Notes: a model not told the origin generated them from the sequence alone. Numbered from the stretch's first letter, positions 44,784-55,979 are shown. The stretch: 64,000 bases of DNA from Acidobacteriota bacterium (GCA_016196035.1 JACPYM010000024.1:1-64000), one strand, 5' to 3'. Program-made: numbers and translations.

Positions 44784-46349
44784 TCACGGTTTATCTTTTT
44801 TCGGTGGTTTGGGGGGCGCTTTTTCCGTCTTCGTTTCCGGTTTGTCTTCTGGCTTGCCTTCCGATTTGCTTGGCCCGCTCACGCCCGCTTGCACCAAAAT
44901 TTCCGGCCCCTGTTTGCCGGAAAGCGCATGCCCGGCCTGTCCTTCGATACTTTCCACCGGCAGTTTAGACACCTCGGGTTTGGTAGCGGCGACCTGCGGC
45001 AATTGATCGGCATTGAGCGCCGCGACGGTTTTGACCGTCACGATAAAGATCAATTCCGTTTCGTGGCGCTGGAAACTGCGGCTCTTGAATAACTCGCCTA
45101 AAATCGGGACCTGGCTCAAGACCGGGACTTTCGCCAAATTGGCTTGCTCGACACTATCAATCAACCCGGCCAGCACAAAGCTTTGCCCATCGCGTAATTC
45201 CAGCGTCGTCTTGGCGCGGCGAATGCGCAGCCCCGGAATCACCAGCCCCTGCACGGTTACGCCCGCACTGAAATCCAGACTCGAAACCTCGGGTTCCAGC
45301 GCCAACCGGATATGATTCTCGTCCAAAATGGTCGGCTGGAAATTGAGCTTGATGCCAAACTCTTTGAACAGCACCGTGATGGGCGGCGCGCCTGTTGGTC
45401 CGGCAGGTTGTAACACCGGCACCGGGAATTCGCCGCCCGCTTGAAAGCTCGCCTGCTGCCTGTCCAAGGCAATCAGCGTCGGCTCAGCCAATTCACGCAA
45501 CGCGCCACGCGCCCGCAAGGTGCGGATAAACGCCGGTGCCCCTGCCGTACCCAGACCGCTCAACCAAACATTGACCGACGAATTGGCCAGCCCAAACCCT
45601 TGCGGGCGCTTCGGATCAACGCCACCGCCCAGCCCTGACCCGCTGGGGCCGCCTGCGGCGCGCGTATTCACGATGGCCGGCACGGTGTTACTGACCAGCC
45701 CATTGGCGACGCCCAAATCGCGCACCAAGCGGCGCTCCACTTCGACGATGCGCAATTGCAATTGCACTTGGGCCGTATCCAGCACAGGCGCTTTGAGCAG
45801 GTTGTTGACCTTCAGGCCGGTCGCCTCAACGATCTTTTGCACCTGCTCCGCCATTTCGGGTTTGCTCACGCTGCCGGAAAGCACCACGCCGTTGGGCACC
45901 TGGCTGAGTTGGATGTTTTCGTTGGGAAAGAGCAGCCGAATTTGATTGTCAATGAGCGTCAGATTGACCTGCACATACACATCGAAAATCAACAAGCGCG
46001 CGGGTTCACCCGCCTGCGCTTCGGTAGCTGGGCGCTTGGCCCAAGCCACGACATTGACCTGACCGAAGGCCAGTCCATTGAGCAGAAATTGCTTTTCCGA
46101 AACCGGCACGACTTCAGCAATGTTGCTGTCCGAAACCGCCACACGTTCATAAGGCTGATCAAAATCCACCACGCGCGTTTGCCCGACCAGCACATCCAGT
46201 TTCAGCGGCAACGCATTGTTGGCAAAGGATGCCTGCAAGGTCAGGCGTTCTTGTGCCTGCGCCTGCACGGCATTCCGCCCAACCAGCAAGACCAGCAGCA
46301 GCCAAAGCAGCCGGGCGACCTGTCTGTTTTTTTGGTGCTGAAATTTCAT
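44784..46349 (-). CDS. cpaC: Pilus secretin CpaC/RcpA
   Basis: 521 aa. Signal segment (about 10-30), N-terminal pilus-secretin domain ([20 protein letters not shown]), BON-like domain ([20 protein letters not shown]) and the secretin C-terminal domain with [20 protein letters not shown], then [15 protein letters not shown], plus [14 protein letters not shown]. It forms the outer-membrane ring through which the Flp pilus passes. The tail after residue about 460 is Lys/Pro/Glu-rich. It follows cpaB by 8 bp. Confidence 0.95.
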   Translation of the reverse strand: MKFQHQKNRQVARLLWLLLVLLVGRNAVQAQAQERLTLQASFANNALPLKLDVLVGQTRVVDFDQPYERVAVSDSNIAEVVPVSEKQFLLNGLAFGQVNVVAWAKRPATEAQAGEPARLLIFDVYVQVNLTLIDNQIRLLFPNENIQLSQVPNGVVLSGSVSKPEMAEQVQKIVEATGLKVNNLLKAPVLDTAQVQLQLRIVEVERRLVRDLGVANGLVSNTVPAIVNTRAAGGPSGSGLGGGVDPKRPQGFGLANSSVNVWLSGLGTAGAPAFIRTLRARGALRELAEPTLIALDRQQASFQAGGEFPVPVLQPAGPTGAPPITVLFKEFGIKLNFQPTILDENHIRLALEPEVSSLDFSAGVTVQGLVIPGLRIRRAKTTLELRDGQSFVLAGLIDSVEQANLAKVPVLSQVPILGELFKSRSFQRHETELIFIVTVKTVAALNADQLPQVAATKPEVSKLPVESIEGQAGHALSGKQGPEILVQAGVSGPSKSEGKPEDKPETKTEKAPPKPPKKDKP

Positions 46350-46357
46350 AACGCTAC

Positions 46358-47260
46358 CTATTGAATCGCGACGCGCGTGCGCTTGCGGCCTTCGATCAGT
46401 TCAATGGAAGGGCCTTTCTTTTCGCCGGGCGTCCCGCTGTCGGAAGCAGCCGGAGCAGGCGTCGCTGCCGGCAGAGTATGCCGCTGAGAAAGGGGACGCA
46501 ATCCTGCCGGTTTCCGCAACAAATCATTGGCGGCGCGCGCTTCGAGCGCCGCATCTGCCAGCACATCGCGCCGTGTCGCGCCGGGCGTCGTTTCCACCAG
46601 CCGGTCGGTGGCGTTGCGTATCGAAAGCTGCAAGCGGCCCTCAGCTTCGGCCAATTTCAATTTTTCGGCCTGCGACGGCGTAACCTCCAACCAAACCACC
46701 TTGCCCCAAACTGTTTTGCGCGTTTGCGCAACGTCGCCGCCCGCCAGCACGCGGATGTTTTGCAGGATCACTTTTGAGACCGGCTTCGCGTTCTCAAGGG
46801 GCGGCGGCATAATCGCAATCACGTCCACATAACTGCCCAGATAATCATTCGTCTTGGTTGATTCGCTATTGCCACTGGTTTCATCCACGCGCACGGCCAC
46901 GGCGCGCAAGCCTGGTTTCAATAAGCCACTTAAGCCAACCGGCGTGCCCAGCGCAGCCAATTGGCGTTTGAGCACAGGCGTCAGCGCAGGAATCTCAGTC
47001 AAAGCGACGCGGTGAACCACGGCGTGGCGCTCAAATACCGATTCAGGCGAGAGCAGGCTTTTTGGATATTTCGCCAAACCTATTTGTTGCGGATTGATTT
47101 CACTGCCCAACGGAATGTCCGACAACGCGACAACAACTTCAGTCAATTCTTCGGCACTGCGGGCTTGAATGCTGGTTTGCAAGTAACGCCGGACTGCTTG
47201 CGTCAGAAGCAATCCAAAGCACAGCGCACCGATCACTGCAATCCAAAACCGTCTATCCAT
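46358..47260 (-). CDS. cpaB: Flp pilus assembly protein CpaB/RcpC
   Basis: 300 aa from the ATG at 47260, which has GAGGTGAGGAG nine bases upstream; the longer open frame upstream is not conserved. One N-terminal membrane segment (about 6-22), then a SAF domain ([20 protein letters not shown]) and a beta-clip region with [16 protein letters not shown] and [13 protein letters not shown]. CpaB links secretin and periplasmic parts of the tad system. It is the first gene of the cluster, followed directly by cpaC. Confidence 0.92.
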   Translation of the reverse strand: MDRRFWIAVIGALCFGLLLTQAVRRYLQTSIQARSAEELTEVVVALSDIPLGSEINPQQIGLAKYPKSLLSPESVFERHAVVHRVALTEIPALTPVLKRQLAALGTPVGLSGLLKPGLRAVAVRVDETSGNSESTKTNDYLGSYVDVIAIMPPPLENAKPVSKVILQNIRVLAGGDVAQTRKTVWGKVVWLEVTPSQAEKLKLAEAEGRLQLSIRNATDRLVETTPGATRRDVLADAALEARAANDLLRKPAGLRPLSQRHTLPAATPAPAASDSGTPGEKKGPSIELIEGRKRTRVAIQ

Positions 47261-47729
47261 CACCACTTGCTCCTCACCTCGGATGCCGCGCATCCGAAAC
47301 CAAACGCCGCAGGCCTTGCTGGAACACCGGCCTGCGTGGGCACACGCACGAAGCCCAAGTTCGCGCCAATTTAAGGATGCTGTGCGTCTGTAAATTCCTG
47401 GCAAGGGGATGTGCGAACGATCGGCCGATCTACCAAGTTCGCTGTGTTTGGGACGTATTCAGGGGATGATATTTTGGCGCGTTTCCGGTTTGAATGCTTG
47501 TCGCTGATGCAACCCTTAATCTTTTTGCCAACGCGAAAGCACTGGATGACGCGGGGCATTCTATGCATGCCCTGCCAGCCAAGCAACATAAAAATTTTGA
47601 CCCGTCGTGCGCAAGACTCCGTCAAGCATCTTTTTGCTACCGGCCACGCGCGCGCTTGTGGTAAGAAATGCGCCCGTAGTTTCCTAGCATCCCACCATAT
47701 CTTTCGCGCATCCCCGCGAGGTTTCCCGC
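47261..47729. other. Divergent promoter region
   Basis: 469 bp between the divergent cpaB and the GT-C-like membrane protein gene. It must carry promoters for both. No convincing box, riboswitch or reading frame was recognised; a slightly AT-richer stretch (about 47440-47620) is the likeliest regulatory part. Confidence 0.45.
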
Positions 47730-49562
47730 ATGTCCGAATCCATCTCCCTGCCGCTCGCAAAGGCTGGCGCCAGTTTCAGTGCGCAACGTTTGAAAGAAGG
47801 GCTGACGCTGGTTTGCTTCTTTCTGCTCGTTGCCGTTTGGGTGTCGTATGCGCGGTTGAACAATCCGACCTTTGGCGCGCAAGGCGATCTGCCCGCGCAT
47901 TACCAACTCACCCGCGCCTATGCCCAAAGCCTGGCCGAAGGCGCTTGGCTGCCACGCTGGGCTGGCATTCTGGATGGCGGACGCGGCGATGCGTTTTTCA
48001 CGTTCTATCCGCCGCTCTTTTATGGACTGACCGCGCTGGCGGCGAAGCTGCTGCAAACCGATTTCATCAATGCGCTGAAAGTCAGCACGCTGGTTTGTCT
48101 GCTGCTGGCGCAAATCAATGCCTATTTGTTGGCGCGCAACTTCTTTCCCAAAACGGCGAGCGTGCTGGCAGCGGCGCTCTATGTGCTGTTGCCCGCGTAT
48201 GCGCTGCTGACCTTGCACCGCGCCTTTTTGCCAAATGGCCTGGCGCTGGCGTTCGTGCCGCTGGCCTTGCTGGCCACACACCGTTTGTTGCTGGGCGAGC
48301 AAGTCAAACACGCCACGGCGCTCTTCGCCTTCAGCCTCAGCCTGATTGTCTTGACGCACGTCATCACCACGTTTCTGTGCGCCATCGCCGTGGGCTTGCT
48401 GGCGCTGTGTTATTTGCCTGAAGCGGGTTGGCGCGGCTGGAAAAACCTGCTGCTGGCCGGGCTGCTGGCCCTGGCGTTGACCGTCTTCTTCCTGCTGCCG
48501 CAACAACTGGAAATGAGTTGGGTGCAGGTGAAACTGCAAACCGCACAGCAAGATTTTCGCAATTACTTTCTGTTCGCCGCCGCGCCAGATAGCCAACAGT
48601 TTCACCAAGCCTGGGCCGAACTCAATAGGGCGGCGAGTTGGATCACCGTGCTGCAAACGGCGCTGATTGCAATCATTGGATTGGCCTTCTGGCGCAAGTC
48701 CCAACCACAGCCGCAACGCTTGCTGCTGCGGTTTTGCCTCGCGCTCGCGGCCTTTGGGTTACTGATTTCCCTGCCCGTTTCGTTGCTGCTTTGGGAACGT
48801 TTGCCCGGACTCGCATACATCCAATTCCCCTGGCGCTTGCAACCCATCGTCGGTTTATGCGGCGGTTTATTGCTGGCCGCTTTCCTCGCCTGCCGCACGG
48901 AGTTTTCTGCCAACAGCCGCAAGCTGCTAACGGGCGCGCTGGCCCTGTTGCTGCTCGGCAATTTCCTCTTTACCTACGTCATTGCCAAACACACCAAGGC
49001 CGAAATCGCGCGCGCCGAATTGATCAAGCACCTGGAAAATCCAGCCCGCCCGCCCATCACCATCGAACAATTGCGCGAACTGGAATATCAGGAAGAGTTC
49101 ACCTATCTGGCTGCTCTCGCCAACCAAATCTATTTCCGCCCGCTCAGCGCCGATGCGTTGTTGTATGCGGCCAGCAAAGAATATGGCGGACTGAGCTTCG
49201 TCAACGGGCGCGGGCAGATCGTGGCGCAACAGTTGACCAATCAACACCGCGAATTCCGTTTGGACAATACCGAGCCTGTGCGCGTGCGGCTCAACACATA
49301 CGCCTATCCGCATTGGGCCGCGCGGCTGGATGGCAACGCCGTCACACTCAACACCGAAACCGGCAGCGGCTTGCTGCTGCTTGATCTGCCCGCCGGACAA
49401 CACACGCTGACGCTCGCTTACGAAATCCGCCAGCCTGCGCAAGTTTGGGCGCGGCGCATTTCGGCTGTGGCCTGGCTCCTATTCGTCGTTTGGGTGTTGT
49501 GGCTTGTCACCCTACGCCTAAAGTCCGGCGCGGGCCGCGTGCTATACTCGCCATCGGCATGA
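47730..49562 (+). CDS. Integral membrane protein, 6-pyruvoyl-tetrahydropterin synthase-related (GT-C-like)
   Basis: 610 aa with about ten membrane segments. GAGGT seven bases before the ATG. The first periplasmic loop has [20 protein letters not shown], then [20 protein letters not shown], the pattern of the PTPS-related membrane family, which shares the GT-C fold and the Asp after TM1. The C-terminal part is a small beta domain ([20 protein letters not shown]) like that of YfhO proteins. It is probably a surface-glycan glycosyltransferase; acceptor unknown. Its stop overlaps the hemW start by 4 bp. Confidence 0.82.
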   Translation: MSESISLPLAKAGASFSAQRLKEGLTLVCFFLLVAVWVSYARLNNPTFGAQGDLPAHYQLTRAYAQSLAEGAWLPRWAGILDGGRGDAFFTFYPPLFYGLTALAAKLLQTDFINALKVSTLVCLLLAQINAYLLARNFFPKTASVLAAALYVLLPAYALLTLHRAFLPNGLALAFVPLALLATHRLLLGEQVKHATALFAFSLSLIVLTHVITTFLCAIAVGLLALCYLPEAGWRGWKNLLLAGLLALALTVFFLLPQQLEMSWVQVKLQTAQQDFRNYFLFAAAPDSQQFHQAWAELNRAASWITVLQTALIAIIGLAFWRKSQPQPQRLLLRFCLALAAFGLLISLPVSLLLWERLPGLAYIQFPWRLQPIVGLCGGLLLAAFLACRTEFSANSRKLLTGALALLLLGNFLFTYVIAKHTKAEIARAELIKHLENPARPPITIEQLRELEYQEEFTYLAALANQIYFRPLSADALLYAASKEYGGLSFVNGRGQIVAQQLTNQHREFRLDNTEPVRVRLNTYAYPHWAARLDGNAVTLNTETGSGLLLLDLPAGQHTLTLAYEIRQPAQVWARRISAVAWLLFVVWVLWLVTLRLKSGAGRVLYSPSA

Positions 49563-50701
49563 CAGACCTTGCGGGCATCTACATTCACATTCCGTTTTGC
49601 GCCGCGCGCTGCCATTACTGCAACTTCGCCACCGGTGGCTATGAAGCAGAATTGGCCGAGCGTTACGTCCAAGCCTTGTTGGCTGAAATCAGCAACACCG
49701 ATTTCAGCCGGCGCGCCGCAATGCGCGCCGCAGACACGCTCTATTTCGGCGGCGGCACACCCACCACACTCGGCATCGAACAGTTCGACCGTCTCATCAC
49801 ACGCTGCCGCACGCAATTCGACCTCGCGCCCAACACCGAAATCACTGCCGAAGCCAACCCCGGTTCCGTTTCGCTCGAATACCTGCAAGACCTGCGCGCG
49901 CTCGGCGTCAATCGTCTGAGCTTCGGCGTGCAATCGTTTGCCGATGACGAATTGCAAATGATCGGGCGCATCCACGATGCGCAGGCGGCGCGTGACGCGA
50001 TTCAACTGGCGCGCCAAGCCGGTTTCGACAACGTCAGCCTGGATTTGATCGCGGGATTGCCCGAACAACAGGCCGCCACCTGGCAGCGTAATTTGCAGGA
50101 AGCCTTTGCCATCGCGCCCGACCACCTGTCGGTCTATCTGCTAGAACTCTATCAAGACGCACCGCTGCTGCATCGCATCAAGCGTGGCGAGTTGCGCGCG
50201 ATTGACGAAGATTTGACCGTGGCGATGTATTACGCGCTGCTGGATGAGGCCGAAAAACACGGCTTCGCGCATTACGAACTTTCGAACTGGGCGCGGCCCG
50301 GGCGCGAATCGCGGCACAACCTGAAATACTGGACAGGCGCGCCGTACTGGGCCTTCGGCGTTTCGGCGGCGGGCTACGACGGCCAATCGCGCTGGTCGAA
50401 CACGCGCAACATCCACGAATATCTGGCGAAGCTGGAAAGCGGCGCGTCACCCGTGGCTGAAACCAGCGTGCTCAATGATGAAGACCGGCAGAGCGAACAT
50501 CTTTTCCTGCGGCTGCGCTTGCAAGACGGCGTCAACCTGCGCGAGCATCAGCAACGCTTCGGCGTGAATGCGCGCGAACGTTATCGCGAAGACCTGGCCC
50601 GGCTGGATGAAGCCGGGTTGATCGAATGGCAAGCCGACACGCTGAAGATTTCACGCAAAGGCAAGGTGCTGGCGAACGAAGTCTTTGCGGCATTTGTTTA
50701 A
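49559..50701 (+). CDS. hemW: HemW-like radical SAM protein
   Basis: 380 aa from the ATG at 49559 that overlaps the previous stop. Radical SAM cluster Cys-x3-Cys-x2-Cys in [18 protein letters not shown], the SAM glycine motif [12 protein letters not shown], and the HemN C-terminal domain (about 290-375: [20 protein letters not shown]). HemW proteins are heme chaperones rather than coproporphyrinogen oxidases; they lack the extra Cys after CxxxCxxC found in HemN, and here the residue after the third Cys is Asn-Phe. That fits HemW. Coupled to the GT-C-like gene upstream only by translation. Confidence 0.93.
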   Translation: MTDLAGIYIHIPFCAARCHYCNFATGGYEAELAERYVQALLAEISNTDFSRRAAMRAADTLYFGGGTPTTLGIEQFDRLITRCRTQFDLAPNTEITAEANPGSVSLEYLQDLRALGVNRLSFGVQSFADDELQMIGRIHDAQAARDAIQLARQAGFDNVSLDLIAGLPEQQAATWQRNLQEAFAIAPDHLSVYLLELYQDAPLLHRIKRGELRAIDEDLTVAMYYALLDEAEKHGFAHYELSNWARPGRESRHNLKYWTGAPYWAFGVSAAGYDGQSRWSNTRNIHEYLAKLESGASPVAETSVLNDEDRQSEHLFLRLRLQDGVNLREHQQRFGVNARERYREDLARLDEAGLIEWQADTLKISRKGKVLANEVFAAFV

Positions 50702-50719
50702 GCAGCGCGCAACATTGCC

Positions 50720-50797
50720 AACCACGGGGCGCACCGGGATCACGGGGACATTGATTGACCGGTGATTTTCCCCGTGTCCCACGTGCGCCCCGTGGTT
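50720..50797. repeat. Inverted repeat between hemW and ltaE
   Basis: ACCACGGGGCGCACCGGG and CCCACGTGCGCCCCGTGG face each other with further matching (CACGGGGA / TCCCCGTG), a few mismatches, loop of about 20 nt. Possibly ends hemW transcription. Sequence unlike the other hairpins. Confidence 0.7.
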
Positions 50798-50851
50798 TCA
50801 ACGGCTTGATTCGATTTAACTCAATCTCAAATTCCAAATCTCAAATCCACC

Positions 50852-51883
50852 ATGATTGATTTACGCAGCGACACCGTCACCAAACCCACTCCCGCCATGC
50901 GCCGCGCGATGACCGACGCCGCAGTCGGCGACGACGTTTACGGCGAAGACCCGACCGTCAACCGCTTGCAAGAACGCGCGGCGGAACTGCTGGGCAAAGA
51001 GGCCGCGCTCTTTGTCCCCTCCGGCACGATGGGCAATCAGATTTGCGTCCGGCTGCACACGCGCCCCGGCAGCGAAGTCGTGCTGGAAGAGCGCAGCCAC
51101 ATTTTCAATTACGAAATGGGCGCGGCGGCCGTGCTCTCAGGCGTCATCCTGCGCCCGGTGCGCGGCGAGGAAGGCTTGCTTAATTGGGATTTGATAAGCA
51201 CTGCGATTCATCACAGCGCGCCCTATTACGTCACGCCGACATCGTTGGTCGCGCTCGAAAACACGCACAACATGGCCGGCGGCGCGCCGCTTTCGCTCAA
51301 TGCCAGCCGCGCGATTTGTGACGGCGCGCACGCGCTGGGCTTGCCCGTGCATCTGGATGGCGCGCGCATATTCAACGCGGCGCTGGCGCTGAATACGACT
51401 GTCGCTGAGATTGCGCAGCCTTTCGATTCGGTGATGTTCTGTTTGTCAAAAGGCCTGGGCGCGCCGGTCGGCTCGCTGATTGCCGGCAGCCAGGCGTTTA
51501 TCAAAGAAGCCGTCAGCGTGCGCAAACTGCTCGGCGGCGGCATGCGGCAGGTCGGCGTGTTGGCGGCGGCAGGATTGCTGGCGCTGGAAGAATCACCCAA
51601 GCTTTTGATCGAAGATCACGCCAACGCCAAACGGCTGGCGCAAGGCTTGGCCGAACTGCCCAGCGTCGCGCTCGACCCAGAACGCGTGCAGACCAACATC
51701 GTGATCTTCGACATCAGCGGCACCGGCCTGACAACGGCGCAATGCACACAGGAACTGAAAGCGCGCGGCGTGCTGGCCAATGGCATTAACGCGCGCGAGA
51801 TGCGCATGGTCACGCATTACGACGTGAGCCGCGCCGACATTGAACAGACGCTGACATTCGCGCGCGAAATTTTGAGTGCGTGA
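50852..51883 (+). CDS. ltaE: Low-specificity L-threonine aldolase
   Basis: 343 aa. PLP fold type I: the opening [40 protein letters not shown], the PLP Lys in [18 protein letters not shown] and [17 protein letters not shown] (Asp binding the pyridine N) are all present. It cleaves threonine and allo-threonine to glycine and acetaldehyde. No ribosome-binding site is visible at the start. It is separated from cmk by an inverted repeat. Confidence 0.95.
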   Translation: MIDLRSDTVTKPTPAMRRAMTDAAVGDDVYGEDPTVNRLQERAAELLGKEAALFVPSGTMGNQICVRLHTRPGSEVVLEERSHIFNYEMGAAAVLSGVILRPVRGEEGLLNWDLISTAIHHSAPYYVTPTSLVALENTHNMAGGAPLSLNASRAICDGAHALGLPVHLDGARIFNAALALNTTVAEIAQPFDSVMFCLSKGLGAPVGSLIAGSQAFIKEAVSVRKLLGGGMRQVGVLAAAGLLALEESPKLLIEDHANAKRLAQGLAELPSVALDPERVQTNIVIFDISGTGLTTAQCTQELKARGVLANGINAREMRMVTHYDVSRADIEQTLTFAREILSA

Positions 51884-51890
51884 GCTGAAA

Positions 51891-51996
51891 GAGAGATTAC
51901 GGAACAGACTGAAATAACGGAACAGACTGAAAAGAGGGGCTGGGTTAAGGATTTTTTCCGTGTGTTCCGTTATTTCCGTCTGTTCCGTAATCTCTT
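51891..51996. repeat. Inverted repeat between ltaE and cmk
   Basis: GAGATTACGGAACAGACTGA, then AATAACGGAACAGAC on the left; the right arm reads back with one mismatch over about 33 bp, loop about 35 nt. Each arm holds two copies of ACGGAACAGAC. Confidence 0.85.
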
Positions 51997-52029
51997 TCCC
52001 CATTCGTGACCAAATTTTTCCAACCATCA

Positions 52030-52713
52030 ATGACTGACCGCAAACTCATCATCGCCATTGACGGCCCGGCAGGCGCGGGCAAAAGCACGATTGCCAAAGA
52101 ACTGGCGCGCCGCCTGGATTATCTCTTCATCAATACGGGCTCGATGTACCGCGCCGTGGCCTGGAAAGCCTTGCAGCAAGGTCTCTCACCTGAAGACGCT
52201 GAGCGCGTCGGCCCGCTGGCCCAAACCGCGCGCATCGAATTAACTGGTGCCGTAGACGCCATGCGCGTGCGCTTGGACGGACGTGACATCACTGCCGAAA
52301 TCGCCGCGCCGGAAATCAGCCAGGCGGCCTCGCAGGTCTCAACCATCCCGGCAGTGCGCCGCGCGCTGGTCGCGCAACAACAGGCGCTGGGCCGCGCGGG
52401 CGGCGTCGTGATGGAAGGGCGCGACATCGGCACCCAGGTTTTCCCCAACGCCGAAATCAAAATCTATCTGGACGCCAGTGCCGCAGCACGCGCCGAGCGG
52501 CGCTACACCGACGAGCTGGCAAAAGGCTTCGACACCGGCCCGCTTGCCGTGACGCAAGCTGAGATCGAAGCGCGCGACCACCGTGACAAAACGCGCGCCG
52601 ATTCGCCGTTGGCGCAGGCGGCGGATGCGATCTACATTGATTCGTCAGGACTGACGATTGAGGAAGTAGTCGAAAAGATTTTGGCGCTCATCGCAACGAA
52701 AGCTGAACGCTGA
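52030..52713 (+). CDS. cmk: Cytidylate kinase
   Basis: 227 aa from the ATG at 52030 (a GTG eight codons earlier is in frame and less likely). P-loop [20 protein letters not shown], the CMP-binding segment [37 protein letters not shown] and [19 protein letters not shown] identify CMP/dCMP kinase. Complete. It is followed 5 bp later by ribE, so the pair is probably transcribed together. Confidence 0.96.
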   Translation: MTDRKLIIAIDGPAGAGKSTIAKELARRLDYLFINTGSMYRAVAWKALQQGLSPEDAERVGPLAQTARIELTGAVDAMRVRLDGRDITAEIAAPEISQAASQVSTIPAVRRALVAQQQALGRAGGVVMEGRDIGTQVFPNAEIKIYLDASAAARAERRYTDELAKGFDTGPLAVTQAEIEARDHRDKTRADSPLAQAADAIYIDSSGLTIEEVVEKILALIATKAER

Positions 52714-52718
52714 TTGTT

Positions 52719-53363
52719 ATGTTCACGGGCATTGTCGAAGAACTCGGACACATCCGCCGCCTCGCGCACAGCCCCAACGGCGCGCGGCTCGAAATCGCCG
52801 CGCAAGCTGTGCTGACCGGCGCCAAACTCGGCGACAGCATCGCTATCAATGGCGTCTGCCTGACCGTCGTCGAACAAGGCGCGGATTGGTTCGCCGCTGA
52901 TTTGTCGGCGGAAACGCTGAACCGCACCAGCTTGCAACAGGCACGCACCGGCACGCGCGTGAATCTGGAACGCGCGTTGTTGCCGACGACGCGGCTGGGC
53001 GGCCACCTGATGCAAGGCCACGTGGACGGCACGGGCCGCTTCAGCGAAGCCCAGCCCGTTGGCGCAGGCTGGACGGTACGCATCGGCTTCCCTGCCGAAC
53101 TGGCGCGTTACATCGTCGAGAAAGGCTCAATTGCGGTGGACGGCATTAGCCTGACTGTGGCGGCGCTCGGTGATGACTGGTTCGAGATTGCGGTGATTCC
53201 GCATACGTGGAAGATGACGAACCTGAGCGCACTCGAACGCGGCGCGCTGGTAAATCTGGAAGTGGACGTCATCGCCAAATACGTTGAAAAAATGCTGCAA
53301 CCACACTCACCGCAACGCAAAGAAACCTTGACGCTGGAAAAGCTGACCGAACTTGGCTACTGA
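52719..53363 (+). CDS. ribE: Riboflavin synthase alpha chain
   Basis: 214 aa. [15 protein letters not shown] opens the first lumazine-binding barrel with [15 protein letters not shown]; the second barrel (about 97-190) has [13 protein letters not shown] and [20 protein letters not shown]. Two homologous domains of about 95 residues each, as in all RibE. It makes riboflavin from two 6,7-dimethyl-8-ribityllumazine molecules. No FMN riboswitch was recognised upstream. The lumazine synthase (ribH) and ribD genes are not in the window. Confidence 0.96.
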   Translation: MFTGIVEELGHIRRLAHSPNGARLEIAAQAVLTGAKLGDSIAINGVCLTVVEQGADWFAADLSAETLNRTSLQQARTGTRVNLERALLPTTRLGGHLMQGHVDGTGRFSEAQPVGAGWTVRIGFPAELARYIVEKGSIAVDGISLTVAALGDDWFEIAVIPHTWKMTNLSALERGALVNLEVDVIAKYVEKMLQPHSPQRKETLTLEKLTELGY

Positions 53364-53392
53364 ACCAGCTCGCGGTTGAGCATGCGCAGAGA

Positions 53393-53422
53393 ACCAACTG
53401 CCAACTGCCAACTGCCAACTGC
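53393..53422. repeat. Heptanucleotide tandem repeat directly before ribBX
   Basis: Four units of CAACTGC (period 7) end only four bases before the ATG of the ribB fusion gene, so no normal Shine-Dalgarno sequence is present. It is the reverse complement family of the repeat at 17153. Confidence 0.9.
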
Positions 53423-53425
53423 ACT

Positions 53426-54556
53426 ATGCCTTTCGCACCTATCGCACAAGCTATCGAAGAGTTCCGCGCCGGACGCCTCGTCATCATCGTGGATGACGAA
53501 GACCGCGAGAATGAAGGCGACCTGTGTTGCGCCGCCGAAAAGGTCACGCCCGAAATCATCAACTACATGGCGCGCGAAGGGCGCGGCTTGATCTGTTTGC
53601 CGCTGACCGAAGCGCGTTGCGATTTCCTGAATTTGCCGTTGCAAGTTTCGGAAGCTGAGAACGGCACCGGCTTCGGTACGGCGTTCACGGTTTCGATTGA
53701 GGCACGCACCGGCGTGACAACCGGCATCTCGGCGGCGGATCGCGCGCGCACGATTTTGACGGCGGTTGATCCGGCGTCAAAACCTGCGGACATCGTGCGG
53801 CCCGGCCACGTTTTTCCGCTGCGCGCGCGCAATGGCGGCGTGTTGATGCGGCCAGGCCAAACCGAGGCCAGCGTAGATTTGGCGCGGCTGGCGGGGCTGA
53901 CGCCAGCGGGCGTTATCTGCGAAATCATGAATGATGACGGCACGATGGCGCGCTTGCCCGAGTTGGAAGTCTTCGCGGCTAAACACGGCCTGAGCATTAT
54001 TTCGGTCGCCGATTTGATTCGCTATCGGATGAGCAACGAGGTCTGCGTGCGCCGCGTCGCCGCGGCCCGTGTGCCAACGATTCACGGGCAATTCAACGCG
54101 GTCGCCTTTGAAAACATGCTCAACGGCGAAGTGCATCTGGCGATGGTCTTGGGCGAGATCAAACCTGATGAGCCGACGCTGGTGCGTGTGCATACGCAAT
54201 CAGTGTTAGGCGATGTGTTTGGCAGTTTGCGCGACGATTACGGCGCGCAGTTGCAAACGGCGCTGCAACACATCCGCGCGGCGGGTTGCGGCGTGGTGCT
54301 CTATTTGAAACAGGAAATGCGCGGCGTCGGGCTGGCCGATCAATTGCGCGGCTATCAGGCGTTGGATGAAGCGGGCGAGCCGACAATAGCCCGCCGCGAC
54401 CCGCTGCGCGAGGTGCGCGATTACGGCACGGGCGCACAGATTTTGCACGAACTGGGCATTCGGAAATTAAAGCTGTTGTCGAATCGTCCGCCGAAACTGC
54501 ACGCGTTGGAAGGCTTCGATCTGGAGATAGTCGGGCACGTGCCGCTGACGCAATGA
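53426..54556 (+). CDS. ribBX: DHBP synthase fused to a GTP cyclohydrolase II-like domain lacking zinc cysteines (RibBX type)
   Basis: 376 aa. Residues about 1-200 are 3,4-dihydroxy-2-butanone-4-phosphate synthase, complete with [40 protein letters not shown] and a C-terminal [11 protein letters not shown]. Residues about 205-376 are homologous to RibA, but the three zinc cysteines are gone: the usual [20 protein letters not shown] region reads [20 protein letters not shown] (Ser, Asp and Tyr in their places). The other RibA signatures, such as [11 protein letters not shown] and [11 protein letters not shown], remain. So GTP cyclohydrolase II activity should be absent while the fold is kept, like proteobacterial RibBX. 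A separate ribA is expected elsewhere. Confidence 0.9.
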   Translation: MPFAPIAQAIEEFRAGRLVIIVDDEDRENEGDLCCAAEKVTPEIINYMAREGRGLICLPLTEARCDFLNLPLQVSEAENGTGFGTAFTVSIEARTGVTTGISAADRARTILTAVDPASKPADIVRPGHVFPLRARNGGVLMRPGQTEASVDLARLAGLTPAGVICEIMNDDGTMARLPELEVFAAKHGLSIISVADLIRYRMSNEVCVRRVAAARVPTIHGQFNAVAFENMLNGEVHLAMVLGEIKPDEPTLVRVHTQSVLGDVFGSLRDDYGAQLQTALQHIRAAGCGVVLYLKQEMRGVGLADQLRGYQALDEAGEPTIARRDPLREVRDYGTGAQILHELGIRKLKLLSNRPPKLHALEGFDLEIVGHVPLTQ

Positions 54557-54559
54557 CGT

Positions 54560-55462
54560 TCACGCGGGCTTGGCCTCTTGCGTTTCAAAACGCTTCGTCT
54601 CGTCTTCAACTACGCTGATTGGCTGTTTGGCCGCCGGAATCGAATTGGCGTCGCGTTCGAGTTCGTTGGTTGAAATGACGCTGGGCGTTTCGACGGCGGA
54701 TGGCATCGCTGACGGTTGTGGCTGATAGTTGAAACTCGATGCTTGATACTCTTGCCATTGCGGCTCCGGCGCTTCCTGTAACTCCTCTGGCTTGGGCGCG
54801 AAAAAGACGCCGTTGATCACATGCGCCACGCCTTTCGCCACCGGGATCAGACCCAGCACCCACAAACTCGCCAAGACCTGCGGAATCCCGACCACCGGAA
54901 AATGCACATTGCCGCTGGTATTGATGGCCGTTTCAATGTTGTTGAGGAAACCGGAAAGCAGCGCCCTTTGCAGTATTTCATGCCAGGCAAACATCAACGC
55001 CCCGCCGCCAAAAATCGAAAGCATGCCTTGTTGCAAACTGTGTTTGCGCGTGTTGGCGAGTTTGACCTTGTTGTACATCCGCCGCAGGTCTTTGAGCGTC
55101 TTGCGCATTTCGCGGACGACTTGAGGCGGGAGAGTAGCCGCTGGCGCTGTGGGCGTCGCTGGCGTTGCGGCAGTCGCAAGCGAAACAGGCGGTTGCGCTT
55201 GCCCCGCAACCCACCAATTCTGCTGCCCGCTTTGGTTAGGCTGGTTGAGTTTGTTCGTCTGTGCTTTGAGATTCTCTTTGACTTGCTTATACCCTACGCT
55301 CAAATTCTTACCCAATTCCTTCAAATCGGCCTTGAGCGTCTCGAAATCAATCTGCCCGCCTTTGCCTTCCATCGCATCCACAATCGCGCCTAAGTTGGCG
55401 CCGCAACTGCGGCAATAACGCTGGCCGGGCACGGCTTTGGTCGAACAGTTCGGACAATACAT
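54560..55462 (-). CDS. Zinc-ribbon membrane-associated protein
   Basis: 300 aa from the ATG at 55462; the longer upstream frame is not conserved. An N-terminal zinc ribbon Cys-x2-Cys-x11-Cys-x2-Cys (CPNCSTKAVPGQRYCRSCG) is followed by a helical region (about 30-70), a Pro/Gln/Ala-rich linker, a helical segment (EMRKTLKDLRRMYNKVKLAN) and two membrane segments (about 163-178 and 208-226), then an acidic disordered tail. The topology suggests an adaptor in the inner membrane with a cytosolic zinc end. No known function. Confidence 0.72.
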   Translation of the reverse strand: MYCPNCSTKAVPGQRYCRSCGANLGAIVDAMEGKGGQIDFETLKADLKELGKNLSVGYKQVKENLKAQTNKLNQPNQSGQQNWWVAGQAQPPVSLATAATPATPTAPAATLPPQVVREMRKTLKDLRRMYNKVKLANTRKHSLQQGMLSIFGGGALMFAWHEILQRALLSGFLNNIETAINTSGNVHFPVVGIPQVLASLWVLGLIPVAKGVAHVINGVFFAPKPEELQEAPEPQWQEYQASSFNYQPQPSAMPSAVETPSVISTNELERDANSIPAAKQPISVVEDETKRFETQEAKPA

Positions 55463-55505
55463 AACGGGTCGCTCGCTTTCGTTGGGGTTTTGAATGCGGT
55501 CGTGA

Positions 55506-55979
55506 CTACGTCTTGCCGCGCCGTTTTGTTCCGCCGAGCTTGACGTATGCGGCGCGCACGACGGTCTTGATGTTGCCGCGCACGTGAAAATCGCCTTCGA
55601 TGTGGCATTCGAGCGGGTCACAGGCGGCAACGAAATCGGCCAGGATTTTATTGACCACGTGCTCGTGGAAGATTTTCACTTCGCGGAACGAATTGATGTA
55701 GAGCTTCAGCGATTTCAATTCGAGGCAGCGCAGGTTCGGCACATACGTCAGTTGAATCGTTGCAAAGTCCGGGAAGTCTGAGAACGGACAAATCGCCGTG
55801 AATTCCGGCATGGTGAATTCGATCTCGATGCGCTTGCCGGGATATTCGTAGGCAAACGTGTCGAGCGGTACCAGATTCATCTCGGCTTCCGGCGTCGAGC
55901 GGATTTCGAGATGCTGTTCGGGCGAAATCTCGCGCAAGGGCAGCAGTGATCTCTGGTCTTTTGCTTTCTTTTTAGCCAA
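55506..55979 (-). CDS. queF: NADPH-dependent preQ0 reductase QueF
   Basis: 157 aa, the short (unimodular) type. It starts at TTG with GAGGAG eight bases upstream. [15 protein letters not shown] holds the catalytic Cys, [13 protein letters not shown] the QueF signature, and FHEHVVNKI the conserved Glu-His. It reduces 7-cyano-7-deazaguanine to preQ1 in queuosine synthesis. Here the third residue after the Cys is Ser-Asp, as in other family members (the pattern PxTxxPD is FPDF). Other que genes are not adjacent. Confidence 0.93.
   Translation of the reverse strand: MAKKKAKDQRSLLPLREISPEQHLEIRSTPEAEMNLVPLDTFAYEYPGKRIEIEFTMPEFTAICPFSDFPDFATIQLTYVPNLRCLELKSLKLYINSFREVKIFHEHVVNKILADFVAACDPLECHIEGDFHVRGNIKTVVRAAYVKLGGTKRRGKT

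Noticed and set aside
52690-52719. FMN riboswitch before ribE
   Set aside because: ribE begins 5 bp after the cmk stop, leaving no room, and no RFN core sequence is seen before cmk either.
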